Positions 16,715 through 25,719 of a DNA stretch of 64,000 nt are shown piece after piece. Position numbers and translations under genes: made by a program. Under the pieces are notes generated by a model. That model ran no database searches and had not been told where the DNA came from. It was given only the letters and a program-made list of their open reading frames with translations. Positions within the stretch are counted from its first letter, which is position 1, and the number at the start of each line of letters is the position of its first letter. Origin of the DNA: Pseudomonadota bacterium (lineage in GTDB: Bacteria; Desulfobacterota; Desulfobacteria; Desulfobacterales; Desulfobacteraceae); the NCBI GenBank assembly GCA_018821535.1, contig JAHJLV010000034.1:1-64000 (forward strand), in the 5' to 3' direction.

Positions 16715-17782
16715 TTATTCCTCTTGGCTTTCCTCGCTTTTCATTTCTATATACCAATCTTCTTTGCCATATAGTTTGTCTGAGCATTCAGGGCACATCC
16801 CATGGCTGAATTTTGCATCAGAATACGTCTGGATATAACCTTCAATTTGGTTCCAATATCCTTTATCATCTCGTATCTTTTTACAGGATGCACAAATGGG
16901 TAAAAGACCACTCAGCGTTTTAATTTGAGCTAATGAATTTTGAAGTTCCTTGATCAACTTCTCACGTTCTTCTTCCAAGTGCTTACGCTCAGTAATGTTC
17001 TCAATGGCCAGAAGAATGATCCGTTCTTTACCCAACGCTCTTTGAATTTGCCGGGCATTCAGTACCATTATGCGCCTGCCGATGGTGGCAAAATCGTGTT
17101 CAACCTCATAGTTTTCAAAGGTTGCTTTTTGGGGGAGAATGTTTTCCAGCAGTTCCCTCAGCTTTGGGATATCCCACTGTTTGTTGCCCAGGTCATAGAT
17201 AAGCTGCCCTACGGTATCTTCGGGTTTTACCTTAAAGAATTCATAGAAGGAGCGGCTGACCGTAACCACCCGGAGATCTTGGTCCAGAGCGATCAAAGGT
17301 TCACGCACTGTGTTGATGATGCTCTCAGCGTATTCACTGACTTCGTCTGCTGCTATTTTAATAATGGCCAGTTCTTTTCGGGTCTTTTCCAGGCCGGCTT
17401 CTATCTCCTTACGCTCGGTAATATCCTCAATGGCCAAAAGGATAATCCGTTCCTTACCCATCGCTCGTTCAATCTGCCGGGCATTCAACAGCATTATGCG
17501 CCTGCCGATGGTGGCAAAATCGTGTTCAACCTCATAATTGTCAAAACTGGTCTTTTCAGGAAGGATTATTTCCAGCAGTTCCCGCAGCTTGGGGATATTC
17601 CACTGCCGGTTTCCAATATCATAGATAAAAGCACCTAAAGTTTCCTCCTGCGTTACCTTGAATGAATTGATGAAACTTCGGTTTGCAACGAGAATCTTTA
17701 AGTCAGAATCCAGTACAAGAAGGGGTTCGCGTATTGTATCTACGATCTCTTCGGACAAAGAGATCGTTTGATCGACTATCAT
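16715..17782 (-). CDS. Tandem PAS protein with Cys-rich C-terminal domain
   Basis: Residues about 12-125 and 150-270 are two PAS domains that are close copies of each other (VNTIREPLLVLD and INTVREPLIALD; HDFATIGRRIMLLNARQI and its twin). A short coiled coil follows. The last 65 residues hold LPICASCKKIRDDKGYWNQI ... HGMCPECSDKLYG, a CxxC...CxxC probable zinc site often attached to Desulfobacterota signalling proteins. There is no kinase, GGDEF or HTH domain and no membrane segment, so it is a cytoplasmic sensor that must act through a partner. The ribosome-binding site is weak (GGCACC). A shorter protein with the same tail is encoded at 23098-23538. Confidence 0.85.
   Translation of the reverse strand: MIVDQTISLSEEIVDTIREPLLVLDSDLKILVANRSFINSFKVTQEETLGAFIYDIGNRQWNIPKLRELLEIILPEKTSFDNYEVEHDFATIGRRIMLLNARQIERAMGKERIILLAIEDITERKEIEAGLEKTRKELAIIKIAADEVSEYAESIINTVREPLIALDQDLRVVTVSRSFYEFFKVKPEDTVGQLIYDLGNKQWDIPKLRELLENILPQKATFENYEVEHDFATIGRRIMVLNARQIQRALGKERIILLAIENITERKHLEEEREKLIKELQNSLAQIKTLSGLLPICASCKKIRDDKGYWNQIEGYIQTYSDAKFSHGMCPECSDKLYGKEDWYIEMKSEESQEE
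16985..17590. repeat. Direct repeat inside the tandem PAS gene (period 426 bp)
   Basis: The stretches near 16985-17165 and 17411-17591 are about 80% identical by eye. They share a 45-base exact match (17066-17110 and 17492-17536). The offset of 426 bases is 142 codons, so each PAS domain plus linker was duplicated in frame, probably recently or with ongoing conversion. Confidence 0.8.
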
Positions 17783-18276
17783 AGTGGTGCCCTTTACACA
17801 TCAAGTTTCGATATGCTTTTGTGTTAAAAAATTATCATCTCCATCAAATCTGGCATTCAACGAAAAGACAAGTGGGATATTGGAAATGTATTTATAGCTG
17901 CAATATTCAAATCATATCATTTAAACCAGGTGAGGACAAGGTTGCTTTTTAACAGGTGAGCTATGTCAGGCAATATTGTGTTTTTTAAAAAATTACAAAC
18001 CACAACATCTGGTATTTTAAACTTTATTTTTCTTCAGCATGGATTCCACTTTATGGGAAAGCGAATCACAAAATAAATCAAAATTTCATTCAAGCATATT
18101 GGAGATTGAGTTCCGGTCTCTCGATAAATTTTTTTATTTTTTTGTCTAGATCCCGGGATAAAGTTTTTAGAATGGTGAATATATTATATATCGTTTAATC
18201 TGAGGGAATGAGTTTTGATGCCGTCTCTGGCTCATATAGATTAATCTGATTTAAGAGCAAAGGGGTAATGTAAATA
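17783..18276. other. AT-rich intergenic stretch without a recognisable gene
   Basis: No coding frame with plausible composition, RNA gene or strong promoter was recognised between the PAS gene start and the terminator at 18277. Confidence 0.5.
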
Positions 18277-18312
18277 AAAAAGGCAGGAACTAAATCCATA
18301 GTCCTGCCTTTT
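18277..18312 (-). terminator. Rho-independent terminator of the PEP-CTERM gene
   Basis: On the minus strand a stem of about 11 pairs (AAAAGGCAGGA with TCCTGCCTTTT) is followed by a T-run. It lies 20 bases after the stop of the exported protein gene. Confidence 0.8.
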
Positions 18313-18333
18313 GAATGTTATATTTCAGCAGGC

Positions 18334-18909
18334 TTATTTCAATTTTCTTCTTCCAATCCCTACCAGCCCGATAAGACCTGAACCCAGGAGCCAGAAAGTA
18401 CTAGGAACGGGGGTAGCTACCACATTTGTAGTAACCCATGCTCCAATCCATTCACGTGCATATGTTGAATCGATGGGGTGTATAGCTACCCCATTAACTG
18501 TACTACTACGACTTAAAATTAAATAATCTGACCCAGGCGCAAACCTTCCAGCCCAGGCTTCATACTCTATATTATTAATATTAGCCGTGGTATTGCTTAC
18601 GAATGCGTTCACCACTTCGTCTATATACTGCCACGTGTTTCCAAACAATGATGTTATCTCACCGATATCAGCTACATGCCAAGTGTTAAAACCCCCATAA
18701 ACATTGCCATTGAAGTCATCGATACTTGATAATTGATCTGAATAGGATTGATTTGTGAACATATTTAGATTGTTAATCCAATACTGACCAGTGTTGTCAT
18801 CAAAAACAATACCATTCGTTGAATCAGTCAAAGTCAAAGCCGCTTCGGCACTCGCTACAATGCCAAGGATTAAGCAAAATACCGCTAACGTTGCCAGTCT
18901 CTTTTTCAT
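18334..18909 (-). CDS. PEP-CTERM-type exported protein
   Basis: The 191-residue protein has an N-terminal signal peptide (cleavage likely after ASAEA). It ends in a PEP-CTERM-like sorting tail: TPVPST, a membrane segment FWLLGSGLIGLVGI, then GRRKLK. Such tails are processed by exosortase, and the protein is released or attached at the cell surface, often with exopolysaccharide. The middle has no recognised catalytic domain; its start (LTDSTNGIVFDDNTGQYWIN) resembles secreted proteins of unknown role. It is monocistronic between AT-rich gaps. A protease of the exosortase-linked CAAX type lies at 50366-51085; no exosortase gene is in the window. Confidence 0.85.
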   Translation of the reverse strand: MKKRLATLAVFCLILGIVASAEAALTLTDSTNGIVFDDNTGQYWINNLNMFTNQSYSDQLSSIDDFNGNVYGGFNTWHVADIGEITSLFGNTWQYIDEVVNAFVSNTTANINNIEYEAWAGRFAPGSDYLILSRSSTVNGVAIHPIDSTYAREWIGAWVTTNVVATPVPSTFWLLGSGLIGLVGIGRRKLK

Positions 18910-19486
18910 TGTTCTAACCTCTCTTTTTTCAATTTAGGCTCTTTTAAAAGTTTTAATCTTTATAATTCCCATTTCAACAAGCAAAAATCATTCCGTTGAT
19001 AAAAAACCTCAAGCATCTTGTGAAATGGACTTGTTCCATAAAAGTGAATCAGATGCTTATAACAATGTTTTCATAATATGAGATATTTTATACATAGAAC
19101 ATAGTAAACATTTACTGAAAACTCCACATTGATTATTTAAGGGTCTTAGATTTGAAACTCAAATATATGGAAAAAACTGGGGGCCAAATTAAAAAAAATT
19201 GCTATAAATATTTGGAGAAAAAGTTGAGCGATAACCATGCCGGTGGAGTGCAGACTTTGTCTATTTATGTTGTCCCACAAGGTTGGATTTAAAGGTCAAC
19301 ACTATTATTATTAAAAGTCCAAGGGTACAATTTTGTCCAAAAATAGTTTGCAAGAAAAGTTCAGCTATTGATGACGGCCAGGACTGATTATCCACTGCAT
19401 AATTTTTTCCGGGTATCTTTGACATAATGCCCTAAAGAGGCTTGACCGTGATGTATTTCAAAAGGGCATACAGGTTTTACTGGAGC
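18910..19486. other. Intergenic stretch without a recognisable gene
   Basis: No plausible coding frame, RNA gene or repeat was recognised. It carries the 5' region of the PEP-CTERM gene on its left side, where AGAGG is the ribosome-binding site. Confidence 0.5.
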
Positions 19487-19547
19487 AATCAGGCCGCAGG
19501 CGGGGTAAGACATGTTGCACCGCCTGCGGCCTGATTTTTGGTTTTTT
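19487..19547 (+). terminator. Strong hairpin (17-bp stem) after the PstS-like gene
   Basis: AATCAGGCCGCAGGCGG (19487-19503) pairs perfectly with 19520-19536. The T-rich run (TTTTTGGTTTTTTT) is on the plus strand, so it would terminate plus-strand transcripts best. It may also serve as the 3' end of the minus-strand operon that stops at 19553. Confidence 0.65.
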
Positions 19548-19552
19548 TGCCG

Positions 19553-20362
19553 CTATTCAATCGGCAGCATGCCGCGGTTGCGGATAATGCTTTTGCCTTT
19601 TTCAGATTTTGTGAAATCTACGAACAGTTTAGTGGTTCCTTCTGGTTCTCCTTTGGTTACCAGATAAAATATCTGATAATACGGATATGCTTTATCTCCG
19701 GGTTTCATGCCATCAATACTGAGGATCTTGATATCCGGATGGGTAATCTGGGCACCCCTTGAAATAAAGGATATCGCACCGGCAGGAAGCGCTTCAATGG
19801 CATCGATAACCCGGGTGGATGTATAGGTAATATAATCATACTGAATGTCTTTGTGTTTCATGACCAGTTGACTGAAATTCTGATAAGCGCCGGTGTCTTT
19901 ACCCGGGATAACCAGTGTCACAGGCAGATCTGGCCCGCCGAGTTCTTTCCAGTTGGTCACATTACCGGAAAACACCTGGCGAAGCTGTTCAGTTGTCAAT
20001 TGATCGATCTTGAGTGATTTGTTAACAATAACTGCCAGCGGGTCCTGGCAGAACGGCGTTTCAACCAATCCATAATCCTTATGCCGGTTATAGATGGGGC
20101 GGGTTGTACTGGCTACTTCTGTCATATCCTGCATGACACGGTACACGCAAGATGCTGAAGATGCGACAAACAGGTCAACCTGTATGCCGGTTTCCTTTGT
20201 AAAGGCATCCAGCCTGGAATTTTCAAACGCCTCATATATCTGGGCTGAACAGCTGTATTGCAGCCTAAGCTGCTCACCCTTTGCCATTTCCGGTAATACA
20301 GCACCCGACATCACCATCAGACAAATCACTGCAACATTAAATATTAAACTCATTTTTTTCAT
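19553..20362 (-). CDS. PstS-like periplasmic substrate-binding protein
   Basis: A signal peptide is followed by a PBP-like domain of the phosphate-binding type. Matching segments include FSGNVTNWKELGGPDLPVTL, GKDTGAYQNF, ALPAGAISFISRG and the ending SEKGKSIIRNRGMLPIE. It would bind an anion, classically phosphate, in the periplasm. At 269 residues it has the length of short orphan PstS-like proteins. No pstCAB genes adjoin. It lies 33 bases after the acyl-CoA synthetase/GNAT gene, so it is probably the last gene of the large minus-strand unit. Ligand and partner are uncertain; it may be a sensor component instead of a transporter part. Confidence 0.82.
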   Translation of the reverse strand: MKKMSLIFNVAVICLMVMSGAVLPEMAKGEQLRLQYSCSAQIYEAFENSRLDAFTKETGIQVDLFVASSASCVYRVMQDMTEVASTTRPIYNRHKDYGLVETPFCQDPLAVIVNKSLKIDQLTTEQLRQVFSGNVTNWKELGGPDLPVTLVIPGKDTGAYQNFSQLVMKHKDIQYDYITYTSTRVIDAIEALPAGAISFISRGAQITHPDIKILSIDGMKPGDKAYPYYQIFYLVTKGEPEGTTKLFVDFTKSEKGKSIIRNRGMLPIE

Positions 20363-20395
20363 GTGATCCTCCTTCCTTTTAGTTAATAAAACACC

Positions 20396-23101
20396 TTAAT
20401 TCTCCAATGCTTTCCATTGATCCTGTGTAATCTCTTCAAAATTGATATTCAGCTCATACTCTCCCTGGCCGGATAGCCGCTTACGGGAAAACCCCAGCTT
20501 TGTGCCCAGCAGCAGCATCTGGGTATTCTCTGCCAGCACGCTCCCGACAATTTTTTTAATCCCTTTTTCCCTTGCAGCCTTCAGGCATTGCTTGAGCAGT
20601 GCAGACCCGATGCCGTGCCCCTGCCATTCATCACTGATTGCCAGGGCAAACTCACCCAGGGTTTCATCCGGATCAACGATGATACGACACACCCCCACCA
20701 TTTTTTTATCCCCGGCAGGTCCCATCAAGGCAACCAGTGCAATGTGGCGGTCATAATCCACCTGGGTCAGCTTTACCAGCATGGCGTTTGACAGTTTTTT
20801 TACCGGCGAAAAGAACCGCAGATAAATGCTTCTGGGCGACAGTGAATTAAAATGATCCACCAGCATCCCTGCATCACTGGGACGAATGGGACGAATAAAA
20901 AATTCATGCCCGTCTGTTGTTCGGGCGGTTGTCTCATACTGCCAGGGATAGGAACTGATAATCAGATGATTGGGAGACAGTTTTTTTGATTTTTTTAATA
21001 CCACCCGGACATCCACTGCTGTCAGAACACCGTTTTTCACCATCAAAGGATTGATATCCAGTTCGCTGATCTGGGGAAAATCGGTTACCAGTCGGCCGAT
21101 GCGAATCAGCAGTTCTTCGATAAAAGACAGGCTGACCGGCTTAAAATGTCTGAATCCGTTCAGGGCCCTGGATATCTTTGTGTTCTCGATCATCTGTCTT
21201 GCCAGCGGCCGGTTCAAAGGCGGAAGTCCCATTGAGATATCCCTGGAAATCTCCGTCATGACGCCACCGGAACCAAACACCAGGACCGGTCCGAAATCCG
21301 GATCTTTTTTCGCCCCGATGATCAGTTCAAAATCTGCTGATCCACAATAGGGCTGGACACAGACACCATCGATCCGTGCATCTGGATTAAACTGTACTGC
21401 ATTTTGCCGGATTTGCTCAAAGGCCCGGGAAACCGCATCTGCTGTTTTAAGATCCAGCATCACACCGTTGCAGTCTGATTTGTGCAGGATCTGCTGTGAA
21501 CAGATTTTAAGCACCACAGGATATCCCATCTGATCCGCCAGCTGAACTGCCGATTCCGGGCTGTCTGCCAGCCGGGTATCATTGACAGGAATCCCGTAGG
21601 CGCTGACCAGATTTTTGGCATCAATCTCCGAAAGATTCCAGTTTTCTTCAGCCATTCTGCTGTCAATAATCTTGCGGGCGGTTGATCGGTCTATCAAAAG
21701 TTTCTGATCCGTTCTCACCGGAATTTCCATCAACGTCTGAATCTGCTGCCCGTATGAATACAGATTTTTAAATGCCCGGACAGCCCTTTCCGCAGAATCA
21801 TAGGTGGCAACCCCGGCCTGTATGAACACATCCCGTGCCAGATCAATATCCCCGCCACCTATCCAGGCGGTAAAAGCAGGGCAGGACAGCTCCGGCAGGC
21901 AGGCACACAAAGAATCGGCAAGACCCACCGTATCCATTGTCCCCACCGGGGAACACAGCAGCAGCAGCGCATCTGTCTCCGGGGCCTGGGCACATATTTT
22001 CACCACTTCCACATATGTTTCAGGCGGCGTACTGCCCAGAACATCCACCGGATTTGACCGGCTCCAGTTTTCCGGCAGGATTTTGTCCAGTTTTTCAATG
22101 GTTTCAGGACTTAAAACCGCCGGTTCAAGACCATGGGAATCCAGGGCATCCGCAGCCATGACTCCGGGCCCGCCGGCATTGGTAATCACCACAAGGCCGG
22201 AACCTTTGGGCTGACCGATTTTAGCCAGAAATCCCGCACATTCCAGCAGCTCTTCAAAATCATTCACCCGCAGGATTCCGGCACGGTGAAATGCAGCATC
22301 ATAAAACGCATCTTCTCCGGCAAGCGCACCGGTATGGGAAGCTGCGGCAAGCGCACCCGCCTTTGATCTTCCGGATTTTAAAGCAATGATCGGTTTCACC
22401 ATGGAAACCGCGCGTGCCGCACTCATGAATTTTCGAATCCGGGTAATACTCTCCATATAGATGACAATGCTCTGGACTGAACTCATGGACCCCAGATAAT
22501 CGATCATGTCTGCAAAATCCACATCCATCATTGAGCCCAGGCTCACAAAATGGCTCAGACCGATTTTCCCGCGAATGGCAAGATCCAGCACCGAAGTGCA
22601 CACCGCACCGCTCTGGGATAAAAAGGCAATTTTTCCGGTCAGGGGAAATACATGGGCAAAACTGGCATTCAGCGCCTTTGACGTATTGGCAAATCCAAGG
22701 CAGTTCGGTCCGAGAATCCGAAGATTATATTTGCCCGCAATGGCCAGAATCTGAGACTCAATGACCCGTCCTTTTTCTCCGATCTCACGCCCCCCGGATG
22801 AAACAATTACAGCCCCGGCAGCACCTGCCATTCCGCAGGATTCAACAATTTCAGGAACCGTATGCATGGGTGTGGCAATAATGGCCAGATCAAATCCTGC
22901 CCCGATATGCTTTATATCTGAAACGGATTTGCACCCCATGATCTGCTTATGATTGGGATTCACCGGAAAAATCGTCCCGCCAAAACCGTTTTTCAGTAAA
23001 TTATTCATAATTGTAAACCCGACACTGCCTTTGCGTTCACTTGCGCCGATCACTGCTATGGATACAGGATTGAACATCCGGTGTAAATTCAATGTACTCA
23101 T
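20396..23101 (-). CDS. Fused NDP-forming acyl-CoA synthetase and GNAT acetyltransferase
   Basis: The 901-residue protein joins a CoA-binding domain (residues 5-130, FNPVSIAVIGASERKGSVG), a succinyl-CoA-ligase-like part with the SHTGALAG motif, an ATP-grasp part (about 480-690, MGYPVVLKICSQQILHKSD), and a C-terminal GNAT domain (about 735-890, HGIGSALLKQCLKAAREKGI). This is the Pat/YfiQ-type layout: protein lysine acetyltransferases in which the synthetase half is often a regulatory sensor. The visible SHTGALAG histidine leaves open a true synthetase activity. The ATG at 23101 follows GGAGA and overlaps the upstream stop (ATGA). Acetyl-CoA synthetase is the classic target of such enzymes; no target gene adjoins. 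Confidence 0.9.
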   Translation of the reverse strand: MSTLNLHRMFNPVSIAVIGASERKGSVGFTIMNNLLKNGFGGTIFPVNPNHKQIMGCKSVSDIKHIGAGFDLAIIATPMHTVPEIVESCGMAGAAGAVIVSSGGREIGEKGRVIESQILAIAGKYNLRILGPNCLGFANTSKALNASFAHVFPLTGKIAFLSQSGAVCTSVLDLAIRGKIGLSHFVSLGSMMDVDFADMIDYLGSMSSVQSIVIYMESITRIRKFMSAARAVSMVKPIIALKSGRSKAGALAAASHTGALAGEDAFYDAAFHRAGILRVNDFEELLECAGFLAKIGQPKGSGLVVITNAGGPGVMAADALDSHGLEPAVLSPETIEKLDKILPENWSRSNPVDVLGSTPPETYVEVVKICAQAPETDALLLLCSPVGTMDTVGLADSLCACLPELSCPAFTAWIGGGDIDLARDVFIQAGVATYDSAERAVRAFKNLYSYGQQIQTLMEIPVRTDQKLLIDRSTARKIIDSRMAEENWNLSEIDAKNLVSAYGIPVNDTRLADSPESAVQLADQMGYPVVLKICSQQILHKSDCNGVMLDLKTADAVSRAFEQIRQNAVQFNPDARIDGVCVQPYCGSADFELIIGAKKDPDFGPVLVFGSGGVMTEISRDISMGLPPLNRPLARQMIENTKISRALNGFRHFKPVSLSFIEELLIRIGRLVTDFPQISELDINPLMVKNGVLTAVDVRVVLKKSKKLSPNHLIISSYPWQYETTARTTDGHEFFIRPIRPSDAGMLVDHFNSLSPRSIYLRFFSPVKKLSNAMLVKLTQVDYDRHIALVALMGPAGDKKMVGVCRIIVDPDETLGEFALAISDEWQGHGIGSALLKQCLKAAREKGIKKIVGSVLAENTQMLLLGTKLGFSRKRLSGQGEYELNINFEEITQDQWKALEN

Positions 23102-23538
23102 AGGTTCTCTCCTTGCTTTTTTGCCAGCTTTGACTGACGGTACCAGGCCTGATGACCATATAATTTTTCCATGCAATCCGGACATACACCATGACTGAAG
23201 GTCGCATTGGAACGGCTTTCAATGTATTTTTCAAGATGCTGCCACACGCCTTTATGATCCCTGATTTTTTTACATGAAGCGCAGATAGGCAGCCGTCCCT
23301 CCAGCACCTTTATTTTAGTTAAAAGACCATGTGTTACCCAGATACACAGCACGCCCACAATCAGGATAAAGATGGTTTCAAAAATACTTTCAGGTATATT
23401 TACAGGCGTCTGCATTCCGCCGAACAGATGGGCAGGGATGTCAAAAATCGCATCCAGCCATAAAAACAGTATGATGATTCCAAAACCGGATATTTCATAT
23501 AAAAACAATATATTGGGAAGTTTAAAAAATAATTTCAT
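23098..23538 (-). CDS. Small membrane protein with Cys-rich signalling tail
   Basis: Two membrane segments (about residues 10-33 and 52-76) are followed by a 65-residue cytoplasmic tail, LPICASCKKIRDHKGVWQHL ... HGVCPDCMEKLYG. The tail is a near copy of that on the tandem PAS protein at 16715-17782. Its four cysteines suggest a metal site. The stop overlaps the start of the synthetase/GNAT gene by 4 bases, so translation is probably coupled and the two proteins may work together. Function is unknown. Confidence 0.78.
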   Translation of the reverse strand: MKLFFKLPNILFLYEISGFGIIILFLWLDAIFDIPAHLFGGMQTPVNIPESIFETIFILIVGVLCIWVTHGLLTKIKVLEGRLPICASCKKIRDHKGVWQHLEKYIESRSNATFSHGVCPDCMEKLYGHQAWYRQSKLAKKQGENL

Positions 23539-23561
23539 TATCAGTTCCTGTATAAAAATTT

Positions 23562-24044
23562 TTATTTTTCCCGTTTAAATTTTGCTATATCCCTCACACT
23601 GAGTACCGGAACCGGGCAATGACGGAATACTTTTTCAGCCGCACTTCCGAAAAGCACCCTGGAGACACTTCCCCGGCCCTTGTTTGCCATAACCACCAGA
23701 TCTGCCTTGTGGGATGTGACCGCATTCAGGATGCAGTCAAAAGGAGCGCCCGTATCAACACTGATAATCATTCGCAGTTTGTCTTCCAGAAAATGCGCTT
23801 TCACCAGCTGCTTTAGTCTGGCAAGACGATCCTTTTTCATATCCTTGATATAATCATCCATGCTGAATTTTTCCGGGAAATACATATTCGCCATCTCAAG
23901 ACCGGAAAGATCCCGCTGATTAATCACATTAAAAACAACAATTTCCGACCGGGTCGCTCTGGCAATCTCAAGGGCATACTCCAGTGTCATCACAGAGTAT
24001 TCGCTAAAATCGATACACGCCAAAATTTTATTTATTTTTTTCAT
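23562..24044 (-). CDS. Universal stress protein (UspA family)
   Basis: Starting at MKKINKILACIDFSEYSVMT, the protein has the UspA fold, with a nucleotide-binding glycine loop near its end (VVMANKGRGSVSRVLFGSAA, then HCPVPVLSVR), the G-2x-G-9x-G(S/T) pattern of ATP-binding members. It has 160 residues. The ATG at 24044 is favoured over 24050 and 24101 because AAGGAC lies at proper distance. It is the eighth gene of the large unit, between the CBS-ACT and Cys-tail genes. A stress or energy-sensing role is inferred from the family. Confidence 0.9.
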   Translation of the reverse strand: MKKINKILACIDFSEYSVMTLEYALEIARATRSEIVVFNVINQRDLSGLEMANMYFPEKFSMDDYIKDMKKDRLARLKQLVKAHFLEDKLRMIISVDTGAPFDCILNAVTSHKADLVVMANKGRGSVSRVLFGSAAEKVFRHCPVPVLSVRDIAKFKREK

Positions 24045-24063
24045 GATCATTGTCCTTTTTTTA

Positions 24064-24741
24064 TTAACAAATTGTCCGATAATCTCTTGAAAGATCTGCA
24101 AAATAATACAAATCTCCGGTCCTCAGAAACTGGTCTCTTAATCTGTCAAATTCCTCGGGGATAATATCAAACACATGAACAAACACTTTTCTGAATCCAT
24201 CTTCAATATCATCATGGGATGTCAGAACACTGCACAGGCGACCGCCGCTGTTCCGGATCATATCTGTTATGGTTTTTATCACACCGGGTTTGTCCTGCAG
24301 CCTGAAGGCAAAAACCTGCCCTTTATTGGCAACACCGGTAAATGAAACCAGGCACCTGAATATATCACTTTTGGTAATCACCCCCTCAAGTTTACCCAGA
24401 CGGTCAGTAACCGGCATTCCGGAGATCCCCTTGCCCAGCATGATATTGGCTGCCTCGTCAACGGTGTGATCCGACTGGATGGAAATAGCCGGAGATGACA
24501 TGACCGATTTTATTTTCACATTATCCATCAGAGAAATCATCTCAAACCGGTCAAGGGTTGTGGCATCAGACGGACTGGCTTTTTTGATATCCCCATCTGT
24601 TACAACGCCGACCACTTCACCTGCCTCCATCACTGGAAGCATTGAAATCACCCGGGATTTGAAGATGTTGACAGCATCACTCAAGGATGCCTGATGATCT
24701 ATGGTTAATACGGGTTTGCTCATCCATTCTCTTATAAGCAT
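24064..24741 (-). CDS. CBS-pair and ACT-domain protein (AcuB-like)
   Basis: Residues about 5-130 hold two CBS motifs (MSKPVLTIDHQASLSDAVNI and MSSPAISIQSDHTVDEAANI), which usually bind adenine nucleotides. Residues about 140-220 are an ACT-like ligand domain (RLQDKPGVIKTITDMIRNSG). The architecture is that of AcuB-type proteins. It is cytoplasmic and has no catalytic motif, so it is a regulatory sensor, perhaps of energy charge. Its operon partners include an acyl-CoA synthetase/acetyltransferase, a link also known for acu genes. GGAGG precedes the ATG. Confidence 0.88.
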   Translation of the reverse strand: MLIREWMSKPVLTIDHQASLSDAVNIFKSRVISMLPVMEAGEVVGVVTDGDIKKASPSDATTLDRFEMISLMDNVKIKSVMSSPAISIQSDHTVDEAANIMLGKGISGMPVTDRLGKLEGVITKSDIFRCLVSFTGVANKGQVFAFRLQDKPGVIKTITDMIRNSGGRLCSVLTSHDDIEDGFRKVFVHVFDIIPEEFDRLRDQFLRTGDLYYFADLSRDYRTIC

Positions 24742-24780
24742 ATTTCACCTCCTGTCGTTTGACGGTAAAAACATCATGCA

Positions 24781-25698
24781 TCAATAGTTTAAAACCCGTT
24801 CCATCTCAAAAAACAAATCCTGTTCCCTTACAATACCAACGGGTCTGTTCAAAATGTTCACCAGCAGGCGTCTTTGATTCTGATACAGCATCAGATACGC
24901 TGCCTCCATCAGACTGGCTCTGCCATCAATGGCAGCAGGAGAAGGTGACATCACTTCACTGATGGGTTTGTTTGCAATATCCCTGACCCCGAAACTGAAC
25001 ATTCCTTTCCAGAACATGGGAGAATACTCAATCGTATCTGCAAGCGAAGGTTTGGGGGCAGACAGATACTGCGGCATGATCATTTCCAGCAGATCCTTTA
25101 TCGTCAGTATGCCCTCTATCTGATCTCTTTGATTCATGACAAGAATTGATCGGTGACCTGTTTCCATCAAATGATTGGTGGCCATCTTTACCACAAAGGA
25201 TTTTTTGAGTTCACTGATCGCTTCCTGTATGGTCTTTGATTCATCAATGATTGTGTACTCACTGATTGGAATCATGACCGAAGCAACCGAACGTTCCTCC
25301 CGGATGGCTGACTTGTCTTTGATCTGGTATGCCTCTTTGATCTTTGCAGCAAGAAGGTCAATGTCACAGGGCTTGCTCAAATAATCAAACGCTCCCTTGA
25401 CAAGCGCTTCCCTTGCAGACGGTTTATCTCCATGACCGGTCAGCATGATGACCGGCAGATCCGGTATGCGTTTTTTTATTTGGGCAAGAGTCTGATGGCC
25501 GTCTATTCCCGGCATTTTAATATCCAGAATCACCACGTCCGGGTCCTGACTTAATTTTTCAAGTGCATCCTCACCGTTTTCTGCAAGAATGGTTTCAAAT
25601 CCTTTTTTTTCCAGTATCTTTTTTGTCGTGTCTCTGAACCGCTTTTCATCATCAACCATTAACACTTTTATCTGATCTGTCTTTATTTGATCTGCCAT
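24781..25698 (-). CDS. Response regulator with receiver and CBS domains
   Basis: Residues 11-125 are a receiver domain (VLMVDDEKRF, phospho-acceptor D in DVVILDIKMPG, switch T in VIMLTGHGD, K in YLSKP). Residues about 140-305 form a CBS pair (ASVMIPISEYTIIDESKTIQ ... ISEVMSPSPAAIDGRASLME). There is no DNA-binding output, so phosphorylation probably modulates protein partners together with nucleotide binding. It is probably phosphorylated by the sensor kinase of the same unit. Confidence 0.9.
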   Translation of the reverse strand: MADQIKTDQIKVLMVDDEKRFRDTTKKILEKKGFETILAENGEDALEKLSQDPDVVILDIKMPGIDGHQTLAQIKKRIPDLPVIMLTGHGDKPSAREALVKGAFDYLSKPCDIDLLAAKIKEAYQIKDKSAIREERSVASVMIPISEYTIIDESKTIQEAISELKKSFVVKMATNHLMETGHRSILVMNQRDQIEGILTIKDLLEMIMPQYLSAPKPSLADTIEYSPMFWKGMFSFGVRDIANKPISEVMSPSPAAIDGRASLMEAAYLMLYQNQRRLLVNILNRPVGIVREQDLFFEMERVLNY

Positions 25699-25719
25699 TG
25701 ATAGTTTCTCCTTATTATT

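Noticed and set aside
16940..17638. 232-codon plus-strand frame opposite the tandem PAS gene
   Set aside because: Its internal repetition just mirrors the duplicated PAS coding sequence on the other strand.
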